From NCBI GenBank assembly GCA_050084985.1, contig JBITNC010000002.1, positions 15,252,001-15,316,000 of the forward strand: a stretch of 64,000 nucleotides of DNA, written 5' to 3'. This DNA comes from Nageia nagi (Eukaryota > Pinophyta). Positions 1-11,640 of the stretch are shown piece after piece; position 1 is the stretch's first letter, and the number at the start of each line of letters is the position of its first letter. A model generated the notes under the pieces. That model saw only the letters and a list, made by a program, of their open reading frames with translations, did no database searches and was not told the DNA's origin. The position numbers were made by a program, and so were the translations under genes.

Positions 1-510
1 GGTTAAAAGTAGGACTTATGAAGAGAACACCAAATAGGTGTAAGAGGTGATTTTCTTGATAAATTTAGAAGCATAAAATCTTGACATATTAAACGAAATT
101 ACCTTTTTCTTTTTAAGATTAACTTTGAGACCATAAGTAGCACAAAAGGTAGTTAGGGTGTTAACCTATGCATTGTATGAGATAACAAATGATATCATCT
201 GTAAAGAGAAAAATTGAAATAATGTAATCATACAAAACATAATCCATACTTGTGCCCAAGGTGCTTGAGATTATTTATTCAAGTTCATCAATATAGAGCC
301 CAAATAGAGTAGGTGAGAGGGGATAATCTTGTTTTACACTAAAAGTGTAATGGACTGTATCAAATAACTCAAACTTGGCCAACTACCTATTTATATAATG
401 TCATAATAAGGGACATGACATCTCTAGGGATCCCTACATTGTCAAGTCTTTAGAATAAGAGAATTTAGGGATAGTATCAAAGATTTATGAAAGTCAATAA
501 AACAACAATA
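1..510 (-). mobile_element. LINE retrotransposon fragment, reverse transcriptase region, cut by window start
   Basis: Read on the minus strand this stretch translates, with frameshifts, into pieces of a non-LTR reverse transcriptase. From about 510 downward I see a GIP..V-type helix segment, then a block resembling QDYPLSPTLFGLYIDEL at about 350-285. This is followed by a TDDIIC version of the catalytic YADD box near 190-200, and YGLKVN followed by a lysine-rich stretch near 120-100. The order matches plant L1-type LINEs. The second catalytic Asp-Asp pair is still visible, but stops and frameshifts make it a dead copy. The element continues past base 1. Its 5' side abuts the repeat segment that begins near 511. 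Confidence 0.72.
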
Positions 511-1372
511 AATCCACTTCAATAGTTTTTTAACACTTAATATATTTATTTTTATTCATACAAATACAATGAATTGATTACTTATATTTTTATAAAAACT
601 TTATATATAAAATAAGAGTAATTTCCCTCTCTTAAATAATCAATGCACTTTAATTTTTTTATTCTACTTTATTTTAAATTAATAATTAATTCACATGAAC
701 TATATAGTAAAATTGGTAGATGGACAATACCTAAAACACCATGAGATAAAATAATTTGTAATCTTTATAACCTAAATACCATATAATATAAGACTCATTT
801 TCTCCTTGTCTACCCACTTTACATAGGCATTAGAAAAGCTTATAAGGATATTTGTAATTATAACTTGATACATGAATTCCTAAACTAAGATAACAAAAAC
901 CAACTTTACAATTTTACTATGCATCTTTATTCTATTGGAAATAATCATTTAAATACATAAAGGATATATATTTATCCATGGATAAACTTTGATAACAATG
1001 TTAGAATATTAATACATCTTCATATCAAACATTATAAGTTAACAACTATTGGTATTATTCCATAAGTTAACATCTAATATGGGCATTGTATCTTTCTTAG
1101 TTGCTTTCGCAAATGAAGTTTGAATACCAAAATTTAAAAATTGACAAACTCTTGCCCTTTGAATTTGAATTTATAGTTATCCTTGAGACAACATTTGAGG
1201 AATCATAATATACAATCAATCTCAATGAGAGAAAATAATATTGAATTTCTTATCATGTGGAATAATATTACTTCCTTATGATCATCCATTACAAGAGTAC
1301 ATTAATAATTAGTCTTTTATGTAAAAATATATTACCAAACATTGATAGCATTTGAGCAGTATTATCATTTTT
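511..1372 (-). repeat. Repeat segment copy A (gene-less, internally deleted)
   Basis: Bases about 520-1035 align closely with 4260-4900 (shared motifs such as cataggcattag, ggaaa-aatcatttaa-tacataaa and catcttcata-caaacattataag). After a junction, about 1215-1372 aligns with the far end of copies B and C (gggataatattacttcctta and tgatcatccatta). The part that carries a membrane-protein gene in copy B is missing here, so copy A looks like a deletion derivative. Strand is given to match the gene orientation in copy B. Its right end at about 1372 truncates the neighbouring copia element. Confidence 0.7.
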
Positions 1373-1374
1373 TT

Positions 1375-3246
1375 AAATTCTTATATTGTATTGTTGACAA
1401 ACACTCTTCCTAGATTCTAGGAAAATTAATTAAGTACAAAAAAATCCAAAATTGATTATGGGCTTTACTACTTTCACAATAATCAACAAAAACACATGCT
1501 TCGCTCTTAGGATCAAGCTTCTTCCTGAGTTCATTAGCCAAATAATAAAAACTTTGAAGTGGTTAACATTGGGTCTATTTTTATACTAATCCTCATAAGG
1601 ATTTTTTCCAAACTATTTGTTGGACTCCTATTCAAAGTATACTCTACTATATGGACTACATTAGCCTAATAAAAATTTATCAACCCCTTGGTTTGCAACA
1701 TACTTTTAGCCATCTCTACAAGAGTCCTATTCTTCCTCTTTGCTACTCCATTCTAATATGATGTATAAGTAGTAGTGAGCTTATTTTAATGCTATTATCT
1801 TTGAAAAATTAGAGAAACTCATTAGAGAAAAACTCCCTACCATGGTCAGTCCTTAAACATTTAAGGTTGTAACCACTCTGATTCTAAAAAAAAATTCTTA
1901 AAATATTTGAAATAAGTAAATGCTTCATCCTTATGTTTCAAGAAACAAACCCAACACATTCTTGAATAATCATCAATAAAGGTAAGAAAATAAGAATTCT
2001 TACCCAAGCTTTTGGATTGCGCTGGTCCACAAATATTAGAATGAACCAACTAAAGTGGGTATGAGGCCCTCCATGCTTTTCCTTTAGGAAAATTTTTTCT
2101 AGTGTGCTTTCCCAATGGACACCCCTCACAAATAGTTTTATGCTCCTCCACCTTTCACAAATGATAAATCATCTCTTGAAATATTAACAACCTCAGACTT
2201 GAAAATTCAAATGACCATACATGATATGCCATAACTAACTCTTATTTTCAATTATCACATTAGCAATATTGGCCCCTTTTCCTCCAAATTTCAAAGGAGA
2301 CAATCGATTGGTGATCATAAGAACAATGGTAACAAATCTATTCCCATAGTTCTTACCATAAATGACATATTTATTATCAAAAAAGTTAGCTTGTAGTTTA
2401 TTTCTAATATTTGCTATATACTCAACAAATTATGTTTCAAATTTGGTGTGTAATATATGTCATGAAGCCTCCATGCCACCTTTGGAAGCCACCTCTAATG
2501 ACCTACCATCTCCAAGCTTAATGTTGGATTTGAAGGAATAATCCATGGAAGAAAATACCTTCCCATTAACAATCATATGATTGGAATGCCTTGAATCAAT
2601 AATCTATTTTTTTTTAATATTCTTATCAATCTTATTGTATGATAAGCACATATTTTTATCAACCATCTGTTTTTCATCATAGTTGGTTGTTTTTTCATCA
2701 TTTCTAATCTTCAACCTACATTGTTGTAGGTTAAAAATAATAACCACAACATTTAATTTTGGGGTGATTGTTCTTAACACTTTTCACAATGAATTCTTTT
2801 TATAATACTTGTCCAAGAGTTCCCATTTTATTAACCAGTATTCTCACACAATAGTCACCAACTAACTTTATTTATTGCATTATGAGATTTTTAAACTCTC
2901 TCCTTCGAGTTTACAATTTTGCATCTTTAACCTTCTCACTTCCTTGGTATCCTTATTTTAGAGACTTCCATGCAACTTCAACTATCTTACAATTGAGTAT
3001 CATTGGGAATACACTCTTATCCAAGGTTGACTATATGTGGTAAAGAGCTAAGAACTTATTCTTCCATGCATCCTTCATAGCTTGTCTATTTGTTGCTGCA
3101 AGTATGATCTAGTCTATTGGTTTTGTGTAACCATCTTCCATAATTTCCCAAAGACCTTTATTGCAAGGTCCTCATGTTAATATTCCTGTATTCATAGTCA
3201 AATCCATCGAACTTAGGGATTGGCAATGAGTTAGTGTTGTTGGCCA
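1375..3246 (-). pseudogene. Ty1/copia gag-protease-integrase remnant
   Basis: Minus-strand copia polyprotein remnant. It starts at an ATG at 3246 encoding MANNTNSLPIPKFDGFDYEY, a typical copia Gag opening. A decayed Gag body follows down to about 2900. At about 2460-2270 is the region before integrase, with HDIYYTPNLKHNLLSIANI. At about 2200-2100 is an LWH..YGHLNF zinc-finger remnant. The integrase core start is at 2049-1861 (ICGPAQSKSLG and YFLTFIDDYSRM), and QNGVAKRKNRTLVEMAKSML follows at about 1760-1700. Similarity fades near 1400 at the integrase-RT linker, so reverse transcriptase and RNase H are absent and repeat copy A takes their place. There are many stops. I could not find an LTR or primer-binding site upstream of 3246. 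Confidence 0.85.
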
Positions 3247-4010
3247 TTATACCCAACAAGCACAGATCTTGCAATAATCATTACAAAATAACTCAATAAA
3301 TTGTTACTAATATCAAAGGTGACTTTAACCATCCAAACTTACAAGTCTTTGATACCAAAATGAAGTTTAAGACAAAACAACAAAAACACAACTTCTTAAA
3401 ATAGTGAGCACTAAAGTTACAGTGTAGAGCATCAAAGTTGATAAACAAATGACCAAGTGAGCTCAAAATGAGGTATATAAATAATTGTTGGAAATAAATC
3501 AATAATGGGTATCCAAAAATGCAAAAATATCAAATACTAAACTTCAATTTTAGAAGTGCCAAAGTTAAATAGGAGCACCAAAGTTTGGGTAGTAGCACCA
3601 AAGTCTAGACAAAAAAGACTAAAATGTGATTTTTAGAGGTGAAAATAAAGTGGTTAACATAAATAAAATAAGACATGTGATATATGGATGGAAAGTGCTT
3701 GGTAATACCTTTTCAAAGGTGTATCATGTTTTATAAAAAGGGCAACACAAAAAAGCCATTAAGCTACAAAGTAAGTTGTTTAGACTTTTGTAAATTTTGG
3801 ACTAAAACACAAGTTGGGAAAATGTTTTTTATTACTTACTTCAATTCATGTGTCCACACTTTGAAAACTTGTACAAAATCTAAGACTAATCAAACTACAA
3901 AATCTAAGTTGTTACATGTAAAGTAATAGTCTACAATTGTTACAAACTAAAATATTCTTATAGTTACATATTGTTTTATTCTGTAGTTATAAAATGAGGG
4001 ATAAATTTAT
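3247..4010. other. Unassigned AT-rich stretch
   Basis: No coding similarity recognised. A short motif with agcaccaaagt-like wording recurs irregularly at about 3300-3620, and gaggtatataaata near 3471 resembles a TATA box. It may be decayed leader or LTR sequence of the adjacent copia element, but I cannot show that. Confidence 0.3.
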
Positions 4011-4029
4011 TTTGCGAACTTTGAAATGC

Positions 4030-6660
4030 CACATGGTCAACATCATATTCCAACGAGGAAAGCATCTAAAATATCTTTTCATGGCCTTTATTTTAAATTA
4101 ATTGTTATGAATTGAAATTCATTAAAGTAAGCATCACCATCCTCAATGTATGTATTACCTCAATTTTACTTTTACTTATACATAATTTATTTTACCGTGT
4201 GCATATTTAACATCATTTATTTTACCTATGCACACATTTAAAATTCCATTTCATATTTAATTATTTTCTAGCACTTGATATATTTGTTTTTATTCATACA
4301 AATCCAATAAATTGATTACTTATTTTTTATAAAAACTTCACATATAAAATAAGAGTAATTTCCCTCTCTCAAATAATGAATGTGCTCTAAATTTTTTATT
4401 ATATTATGTTTTATATTAATAATTAATTCACATGAATTACATGATGAAATTGGTAGATGAATAATACCTAAAATACCATTGGATAAAAGAACTTGTAAGC
4501 TTTGTGATATAAATATCATAAAAGATAAGATTCATTTTCTCCTTGTTAACCCACTTCTCATAGGCATTAGACAAACTTAATTACAACTTTATACATGAAT
4601 TATTAAACTAAGATAACTAAAACTAACTTTACGATTTTATTATGCTTCTTATTTTTGTTGGAAACAATCATTTAAGTACATAAAGCATATATGTTTATAT
4701 ATGGACAAACTTTGATAGTCCTAGAAAATGTTGGGTTTAAAGGACATTAAAAGATATAATTCATTCATTCAAATGCACATAAATTATATTAATTTAAAAA
4801 AGATAATACAATATTTATGAACAAAAAATGGATAAAAATTAATCACATAAATATGAATCAAATGGGAGAAATTATTCATCTTCATACCAAACATTATAAG
4901 TCAAAATGTGAAAATTACATGTTTTAAAATGGAGATTACATATACAAAGTAGAGTACATAATCTTTTCTTCTCAATTATACAATCTTCATCTAAATGTTG
5001 TAAGAAAGTGATCTTTTGTTCTAGTAAATGCATGATCTTCATATAGTGCACTGCGAATTAACTGCTTAAGGGGCTCCAATTTCATAGTCCTTGTATTTGC
5101 TTGCATTGATAGTTGTAGTAGCACCTTTGTAATGGAAGTAATCATGCTACCAAATTAGAATGATCACTTAAAGATATACCAAACATCAATGAACTAAGAA
5201 GCATTCTAATGTAATTTTCGATTGACTTGCAAATGTAAATGAAGTTGCTTATTATTATTTATATATGTTATACCATATAAATGGCACTTAAAGTTTACTA
5301 TCATTTCACGAAAACTTTAATAGAAAGGTTGACATTTGCACATGAAAAAATCCTTGTTAAAGTATAAGATCCAAATAAAATATATATAATTATCACCATA
5401 TTTTCCTATGATAAATAATTTTGAATAAAAAATGGAATTCTATCTCATAGTTACAAATTAAAAAAATGAAAACTACATGCTATTTAGAAAGCATACTTTA
5501 AACTTTAGCTTGCACACTTTATTCAATGCATTATGCTTACTCCTTAACATCAAATTACAATATTTAAAATTTGTAAATCTTTACTAGTTGTTTTTAAAGG
5601 AAAATTAGATTCATCTATTTGAAAATTCTATGATTTGATCAAACCTTTTCATCTTATAAAACAAAAGTAATAAAGAAAAGAATATAATACTTACTTGAGT
5701 TCTCTTTTCTCATGATGCCTGCTGCTCTCATGAGTTTTAGCTTTGAGAGTGTACAGACACAGATGGAAGTGCAGCAGATGCTAAGAAGAATACCCAACTT
5801 CACAAGGCACAACATCACGAACAAAAGTATGGAAACCCATATAGCCACGTCATCACAGCCAAGGCACTCCAGGCTTATTCTTCTACTTCCATTGTCATTC
5901 GTTGCCTCCGACGTGGCCAACACGTGGACCTCATTCGGCTCGATAGTAGGCTTCGGCATTGCCCCGTCAGCACCTTGTCCATGGGTAGCAGAAACTTCCG
6001 ATCTCTGTGATTCGACGGAAACCTCAGCTCCAGGATTCTCCTCTAACAATTGAGAAGAAAATCTGACGGGGTTAGCAAAAGAAAAAGGCCTTACTAACTC
6101 GTCTGAAATCATGGTGGAGTCTGAGTTAGTTCTCCGGGGCTTTTGAAATGAATTTCTGTCATTTTTGGATCTCCTATTCATCTCGTATTCAGAGAGGTTT
6201 TTCTGCTTCTTTTCATTTTTCATGCCACTGCCGAAGCAGTTGAGACTCAGTTTGCTCTTCATGGCGTGTTGCTTGTGAGATTATGGGTCTTTAGTTTTCC
6301 CAGCTTTTATTCTTCTGGGTTGTGTTCAACATCGTGGGCGCGGTATTTGCTATGAGAATTTTGCGGTGTTATCCAGGTGGTTGGACGATCTCGACGAGAG
6401 AAAATGGCATTGAATTGCTTGTCCTGTGGGATAATATTACTTCCTTATGATCATCCATTATAAGAGTACGTAAACTATGAGAGGTATCTTTGAAGTTGTA
6501 ATTCTCCAATGTGATTTTAATTTTCAATTATTTAGATTTTGTTTTATTTAAATTTTTGAATTAAGAAAATTAGATATTAAAATTAATCGAGTTGATATAA
6601 TAGATGTTATTTTATTTTTAATGATTTTTTTGAAGTCCTTTAAAATCTTTTATCAAGTGC
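4030..6660 (-). repeat. Repeat segment copy B (gene-bearing)
   Basis: This ~2.6 kb segment shares its course with copy C at 19500-22230. Both begin with gcatctaaaatatctt-like sequence followed by catg-ccttt. Both then share AT-rich sequence, a homologous membrane-protein gene on the minus strand, a shared promoter-side block (caacatcgtgg, tttgctatgagaatt), and a tail with tagattttgttttactt-like motifs. No terminal inverted repeat, target duplication or transposase was seen. It could be an old segmental duplication or an unrecognised mobile unit carrying a gene. Confidence 0.68.
5066..6262 (-). CDS. Putative single-pass membrane protein of unknown function, two-exon model
   Basis: Exon 1 is 6262-5695: ATG, then a long open frame ending at a strong donor (CAA|GTAAGT) after RKENS. 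A possible exon 2 is 5124-5066 (acceptor ACAAAG|GT), which keeps phase and ends SKYKDYEIGAP then TAA, giving about 208 residues. The protein is basic and polar for ~130 residues (runs rich in K/E/S/R). It then has one clear membrane segment (AIWVSILLFVMLCLVKLGIL) followed by a Cys-rich patch and a basic tail. No signal peptide or known domain is recognised. Support for a real gene is the conservation of the soluble block GADGAMPKP, the SLEC..CDDVAIWVS block and the KYKDYE end in copy C. Exon 2 is inferred. If unspliced, the frame runs on to 5654. Confidence 0.55.
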
Positions 6661-6689
6661 AGGTTTTCAGTATCACTAAAATGATATGT

Positions 6690-8460
6690 TTCCATTTGTT
6701 TCTTTGAATCTTTGCGTTATTGTGTTTCCTTTCTTATATCCTCTATTTTATTACATGGGACACAATCTCCTTTTACTCTTTCAATTATGCTTTTTGGATT
6801 ATCTTCAACTTTGACTGTATGAATAATTCTTTCGTACTTAAACTTTAGGCAAATGGTATGAATCCAAACTTTAGGCAAATGGTATGAATCCATGGTATTA
6901 CAAGAAGGGTAGTATAAGGAAGCTTCCCATGCATGATATATATATCTTGGTCTCAATCACTTTGAGTCCCAACTGAATTGGTAAATAAATATATCCAACA
7001 CATTGTTTCTTCATATTGTTGAAACCCTTGACCTTTATCGTTTACCTTTTGAGCCTAGTTAACAATTTTCCTTCAAACTCTTTCAATAACTTTAGTGAGA
7101 AAATGTTGATCTTTGAAAAGATGTCCACCAAGGTAAATTTTACTATCTTATCACATATCTTCATACTTATGTGCAAACATAAGCTACAATTTATGATTTC
7201 TTGAGTTGGTAGCTCATCATCATCAAACATAATCATATTAACATATCTAAGATAATCAACTATGGATATAGAAGTGCTTATTTGAATGTTAGGATCAACA
7301 TATTATTTATCTAAGACTTTAAATAATGTCAATTTATATTTTTTTAGAAATCATAAATAACTTATAAAGACTAATTTTAGTAGGTGTATTTTTCAATTGA
7401 TGAACAAAATTAGAATGCAATTTTTTCCTAGGAGAAGAAGGTATATCATTTCCTTATGTAGTACTAGGGTTAGGAATACCTCTTCTTATACCTCTCATTA
7501 CCACATTACATCTTATTTTTCTTCTAATTCTTATTCATCATCATCATGAATAAGCATATTCACCATGTTGATTGTTTCACGAATATCATCATTTGCAGTC
7601 AATTTGAAATTTAGCCATTCACATATTTCACTTTGTTGTTATCAAGGAGCTCTTAAAGTATTCTCTTCAAATCAAAGTAATTAGTGGTATAATGTCCTTT
7701 AACTTGATGCTACCCATAAAATACATTTGGCTTATATCAAGATGGGTTTTCATTAGTTTCTTTAGTTCTTTTCCTTGGATCTTTTTTATGAGACCCTTGT
7801 CAAGATAATATTCAAACATATTTATAATATATACATGTAATTGAATGTATTATCTTTCTTTTAGTTGGCTCTTTTGATGTATTTGTGGCATCTACTTTCT
7901 TTGAATACGATTTCATAGGATTATATTTATTTGTATTAATGTATTTAAGGTAACCCACAAATACCATATCTTTTTATTTTTGAATAAACTTAAATATCAT
8001 ATCCATAAAAGGATCATACATATGATCAATTGTAAGACATTTTAACCTAGGCATAATATTCTCAACAACAACTTCAAAAATTAATTTCTTAATAATTGTA
8101 CAATCTAAAGCTCTCCATACCAATAAATTTATTTAGGAACTCACTTGATCCTTGTTTGCAACCTATCAAATATCTTAATCCAAGGGACCTTTAAATATTA
8201 CACTTGAAATGATTATTGAACAAATTCTTTAGCTAATGTTATGAAGTAATAGAATTTAGATCCAAACTATGAAACCATTTCCTAACTTCACTGGTCAAAA
8301 ACATTGAAAAATACCTAGCTTTGAGGTTATTATTGATGTCACATTTCAATTCCATAGTATATTGAAAGTCCTGAATATGAGTATTTGGATCTTCTTCATC
8401 ATTGAAATTTGTTAACTTAGGATCCTTATTTGTTTCCATGAGGATAATATTTAAGATTAA
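6690..8460 (-). pseudogene. Ty3/gypsy gag-protease remnant
   Basis: Minus-strand remnant. At 8439-8239 is a retrotransposon Gag segment (DPNTHIQDFQYTMELK, then RYFSMFLTSEVRKWFHSL). Further down at about 7236-7050 is a protease-like block (FDDDELPTQEIIN, then KFTLVDIFSKINIFSLKLL). In gypsy proteases the active-site triplet is D-[TN]-G-S, and here it has decayed to VDIFS. At about 6880-6780 is the segment after protease (WIHTICLKFKYERIIHTVKV). Stops and frameshifts are frequent and no reverse transcriptase follows. The remnant sits directly against the promoter side of repeat copy B. Confidence 0.7.
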
Positions 8461-9315
8461 TTCACATCATGGATTTCCTCTATCCTCTATAATAAGCAAG
8501 CCATCATTTAATTATTGTCATATATTATTTAGTTATGTTTGGAGGCTTCACAAGGTTTTATTATAGGTTAGATTTGTTGATTCAATCAAAGACAAAGGTT
8601 ATGAGAATTGACTCTATGATTTGCGCTCTAAGCAAGTTAAGAGCATCATCCACATATGTTTTTTGCAACCTTTTTAATATTTTTTTCCTATTGTTTTGCT
8701 AGATATTCCATTTCTATCACACTCAAATAAATTATGATCAAATAGATAAAAAACTCTTATGATTTTTGGTTGAAGAAAATGACTTAAAAGTATGTGAGTT
8801 TGAAATACAATTTCACCAAATCTTAATTAGGGTAATGGAAATGTAAGGAGTCAAGTTTACCAATTCTATTGATATTTAAAATCAGTAGTACTATAAACTA
8901 AGTTATGGTAAATATCAAAAAAATAATAAAGAATATAAATAAAGGATAACAGATAATGATGTAACAATGTGTAATGAATATAATAACCTGATATATGATG
9001 AATGTAAACCTATGAAAAATAATATCTATATTATTGGACCATACTTAAGATCTAATATCATGAGAAAGAGATAAAAGAGAATATAATTATTATCTTATTT
9101 GAACAATAAATTATATACACAAATGTAATCTTGTTAGTATAGTGGGATCTATTATGCGAAGTTTGTAAGCAATATGGTTAGACAACTTACTGTAACTGCT
9201 ATGATCAATATTGATGCTAGTCTAATATGAAAGAGACAAACCTAATCTAGCATATAATAAAAAATAATGAATGAAAAATCTTACATTATAGAATGATCTT
9301 AATCTCAATAGGAAG
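8461..9315. other. Unassigned AT-rich stretch
   Basis: I see no coding similarity, RNA gene or clear repeat here. It may include decayed leader or LTR sequence of the gypsy remnant just below it. Confidence 0.3.
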
Positions 9316-9582
9316 TGTTGATAAACACCAAGACTTGTAATAGGATATCCGTATTAAGATGATTATTTGACAATCATCACATGTGAGGGTTTCCCTTTTT
9401 TATAGACAAGCGAACCACTAAGATGTATATCTCTTTTTAGTGTGATTGCCTTCTTCCTTTAATGATTATTTTAACTACTTGGATGGTATATTTCCAACCT
9501 TACAATTTTCTCATTGATTAGTACAAATGTTTTATTTGGGCCTAATCATAAATTGTATTTTTTATAGCTCAAATTTCCAACA
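9316..9582 (+). repeat. Ty1/copia-type 5' LTR (267 bp)
   Basis: Begins TGTTGATAAAC and ends TTTCCAACA, so it has TG...CA ends with a 5-bp terminal inverted repeat (TGTTG/CAACA). It contains a TATA-like ttttttatagac near 9396. It is immediately followed by a copia-type primer-binding site. Only this LTR was recognised. The internal region and partner LTR are missing or too decayed. Confidence 0.65.
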
Positions 9583-9594
9583 TGGTATCAAAGC
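9583..9594 (+). promoter_or_regulatory. Retrotransposon primer-binding site (initiator tRNA-Met type)
   Basis: tggtatcaaagc differs by one base from the classic plant copia site TGGTATCAGAGC, which pairs with the 3' part of initiator tRNA-Met. It lies directly after the LTR's terminal CA. Confidence 0.75.
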
Positions 9595-9949
9595 TTTGTA
9601 TTACTAATCTTTTATAAGTATTGTTGAAGGTTTAACGATCTTGATTTGAAGAAGAAAATTCATCATCGAGATATTTACTTTGCAATATTTATATTTTTTT
9701 TATAAGGGCTTACTTTGCCCATTTTTTTCTTGCCTTAAATTAAAAATAAATAATCTATTTTTTCATGCAAATCTTAATTTAGGGTTTATAAATTTTATTC
9801 TAATCCTAACCCATTTTCATGTAAATTTTTTTTTATGATATAAATAAAAATAATAATTTATTTTATTTTATCTATTAGACCTCAAAACCTAACATCTTTT
9901 ATATATATATATTGGCATGCATGGTATCCTCCACACGAAGCAATCCAAT

Positions 9950-11640
9950 CTTAGGATCCTTTGTCACAAGTAGGATCAACAAGAGTATGAATAGTAGAAT
10001 GTGGTCCAAATGTCTCAACAAAATAAATAGAAGAAGATTTTTAAATCAATTTTAGAAATTTTTCTTCAACCTCATAACTAAACTCATTATCTTTATCAAC
10101 TTTATAAAATTAAATTGGGTTTCCCTCTTTAAGATCTTGAGTTTCTTAATAAATAGAAAAAGATGCATGCCTAATAGTTACTATCTATTTAGAGGATTGT
10201 TCTATTTCAATTACCACTTTTTCATTTTAGGAGCATGTTCATCAACAAAAACTTTAAATTCATATTATCTTATTACATTTATCATACCGCCAAATTTTGT
10301 AATCATTTCTTGATCCTATTTAGAAATATTCCTCTCATTTATATTAATAATCACACTCTTAAGAACCATATAAGAGTTGTATACAATAGTATGAAGATTT
10401 TTGGAGTCCAATGACTTGTAATAACTAGAGTTTGGGATGTTTCTTCAATTTAACTTGCTCAACTTCTTTCCCAAATTGCACTAGAAATTCAATAACATTA
10501 TTTTTTTCTAATCTTATCAAAAGTATGTATGAAATTTTAAGTAACATAGTCTCTAGAATAGAAATAATCTTATTAACAGACACTCCTCTAAAAACCTTCA
10601 ATTCATCTTGGTATTTCCCAACTTCACAAATAACATATTACTTTCTCTTACCCATGGAAAATATCTAAAAATAATAATATAACATATTTCTTTTTGTATA
10701 TATTCATAAAGAAATCTTCAAATGGGTTATACACATATTTTACTATAGATGAAACATAGTAAGTACTAGTCAAAACTGCAAAATTATCATATGGTCTCCA
10801 AGTGACCTCACCAAACTCATAATTATCCATGTATTTGAAGTCTTTAAGGAGATAATGATAAGCTAGGTAAATACAATGACCCAAAGTATAAGGATCTCTA
10901 ACCAATTCTTTCTACCTCTCTTCATACACAACCTAAGTTTAACATCTTCATATGCATGCCTAACAATCTCTATTGCAATAATAAAAATAAGGTAGTATTT
11001 AGGCAAAACTTTGGGAGGAAACTTGGAACCATAAATCCTGATATAATAAAAAGTATTTGTATAGAAAAAAGTCTCCAACCTAATGATTATTTAAGAAATT
11101 CCTAACTTGAGGAGAGATACCAAAATATTATTCTTTAAAAAGAGGAAAATGAACATGAACAAAGAAAACATTCACACTGTCAAAGTAAGAATCCCCTCCT
11201 TCATGAATTAGAGGTAATATTTGTTGAATTCTTACAATATAGTCTTGAGTTTCACCATTCTTAAAAATTAATCCTTCTTATAATTTTCCTAAGAAAATTT
11301 GAATTAATATGGAATAATATGTAAAGTTAGGCATTTCCTTAGCATTCTCCTCACCTTGTTTCTTCAATTAAACTAATTCTTCATTTATTTTTTTACAAAT
11401 AAAAATAGCCTAATCATACACAATGAGAATACTTTTATGTTTAGATTCACAAACTAAAAAATGGATAAGAGCAAAGACTTCATTCAAATTTTCAACTCCT
11501 AGTAAAATGTTAAACAAATCAACATAATCCATTACCGATAATTTTAATGAATACTTATTAATAGGAGGAGGAGGAATCACATATTTTCTCATAAATAAAT
11601 CTCTATATGCAAATAATTGATTAACCATAGTTGCTTACAT
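9950..11640 (-). pseudogene. Decayed ORF of unknown family
   Basis: Several short frames on the minus strand look like one degraded protein: 11628-11410 (PPPPINKYSLKLSVMDY), 11078-10863 (FYYIRIYGSKFPPKVLPKYY) and 10905-10648 (GEVTWRPYDNFAVLTSTYYV). The motif Y-x-R-[IV]-[YF]-G-S-K-x2-P-x2-LP-x-Y also occurs in the unknown ORF of the 8-kb element at about 56.9 kb (TYLRVFGSKGAPYKLPYYAS). I recognise no domain. It could be a distant relative of that ORF or another retroelement's Gag. The similarity is one motif and may be chance. Confidence 0.35.

Noticed and set aside
4030-6660. Repeat segment as a Helitron that captured a gene
   Set aside because: I saw no TC start, CTRR end with hairpin, or AT target at the approximate borders, so this is not claimed.
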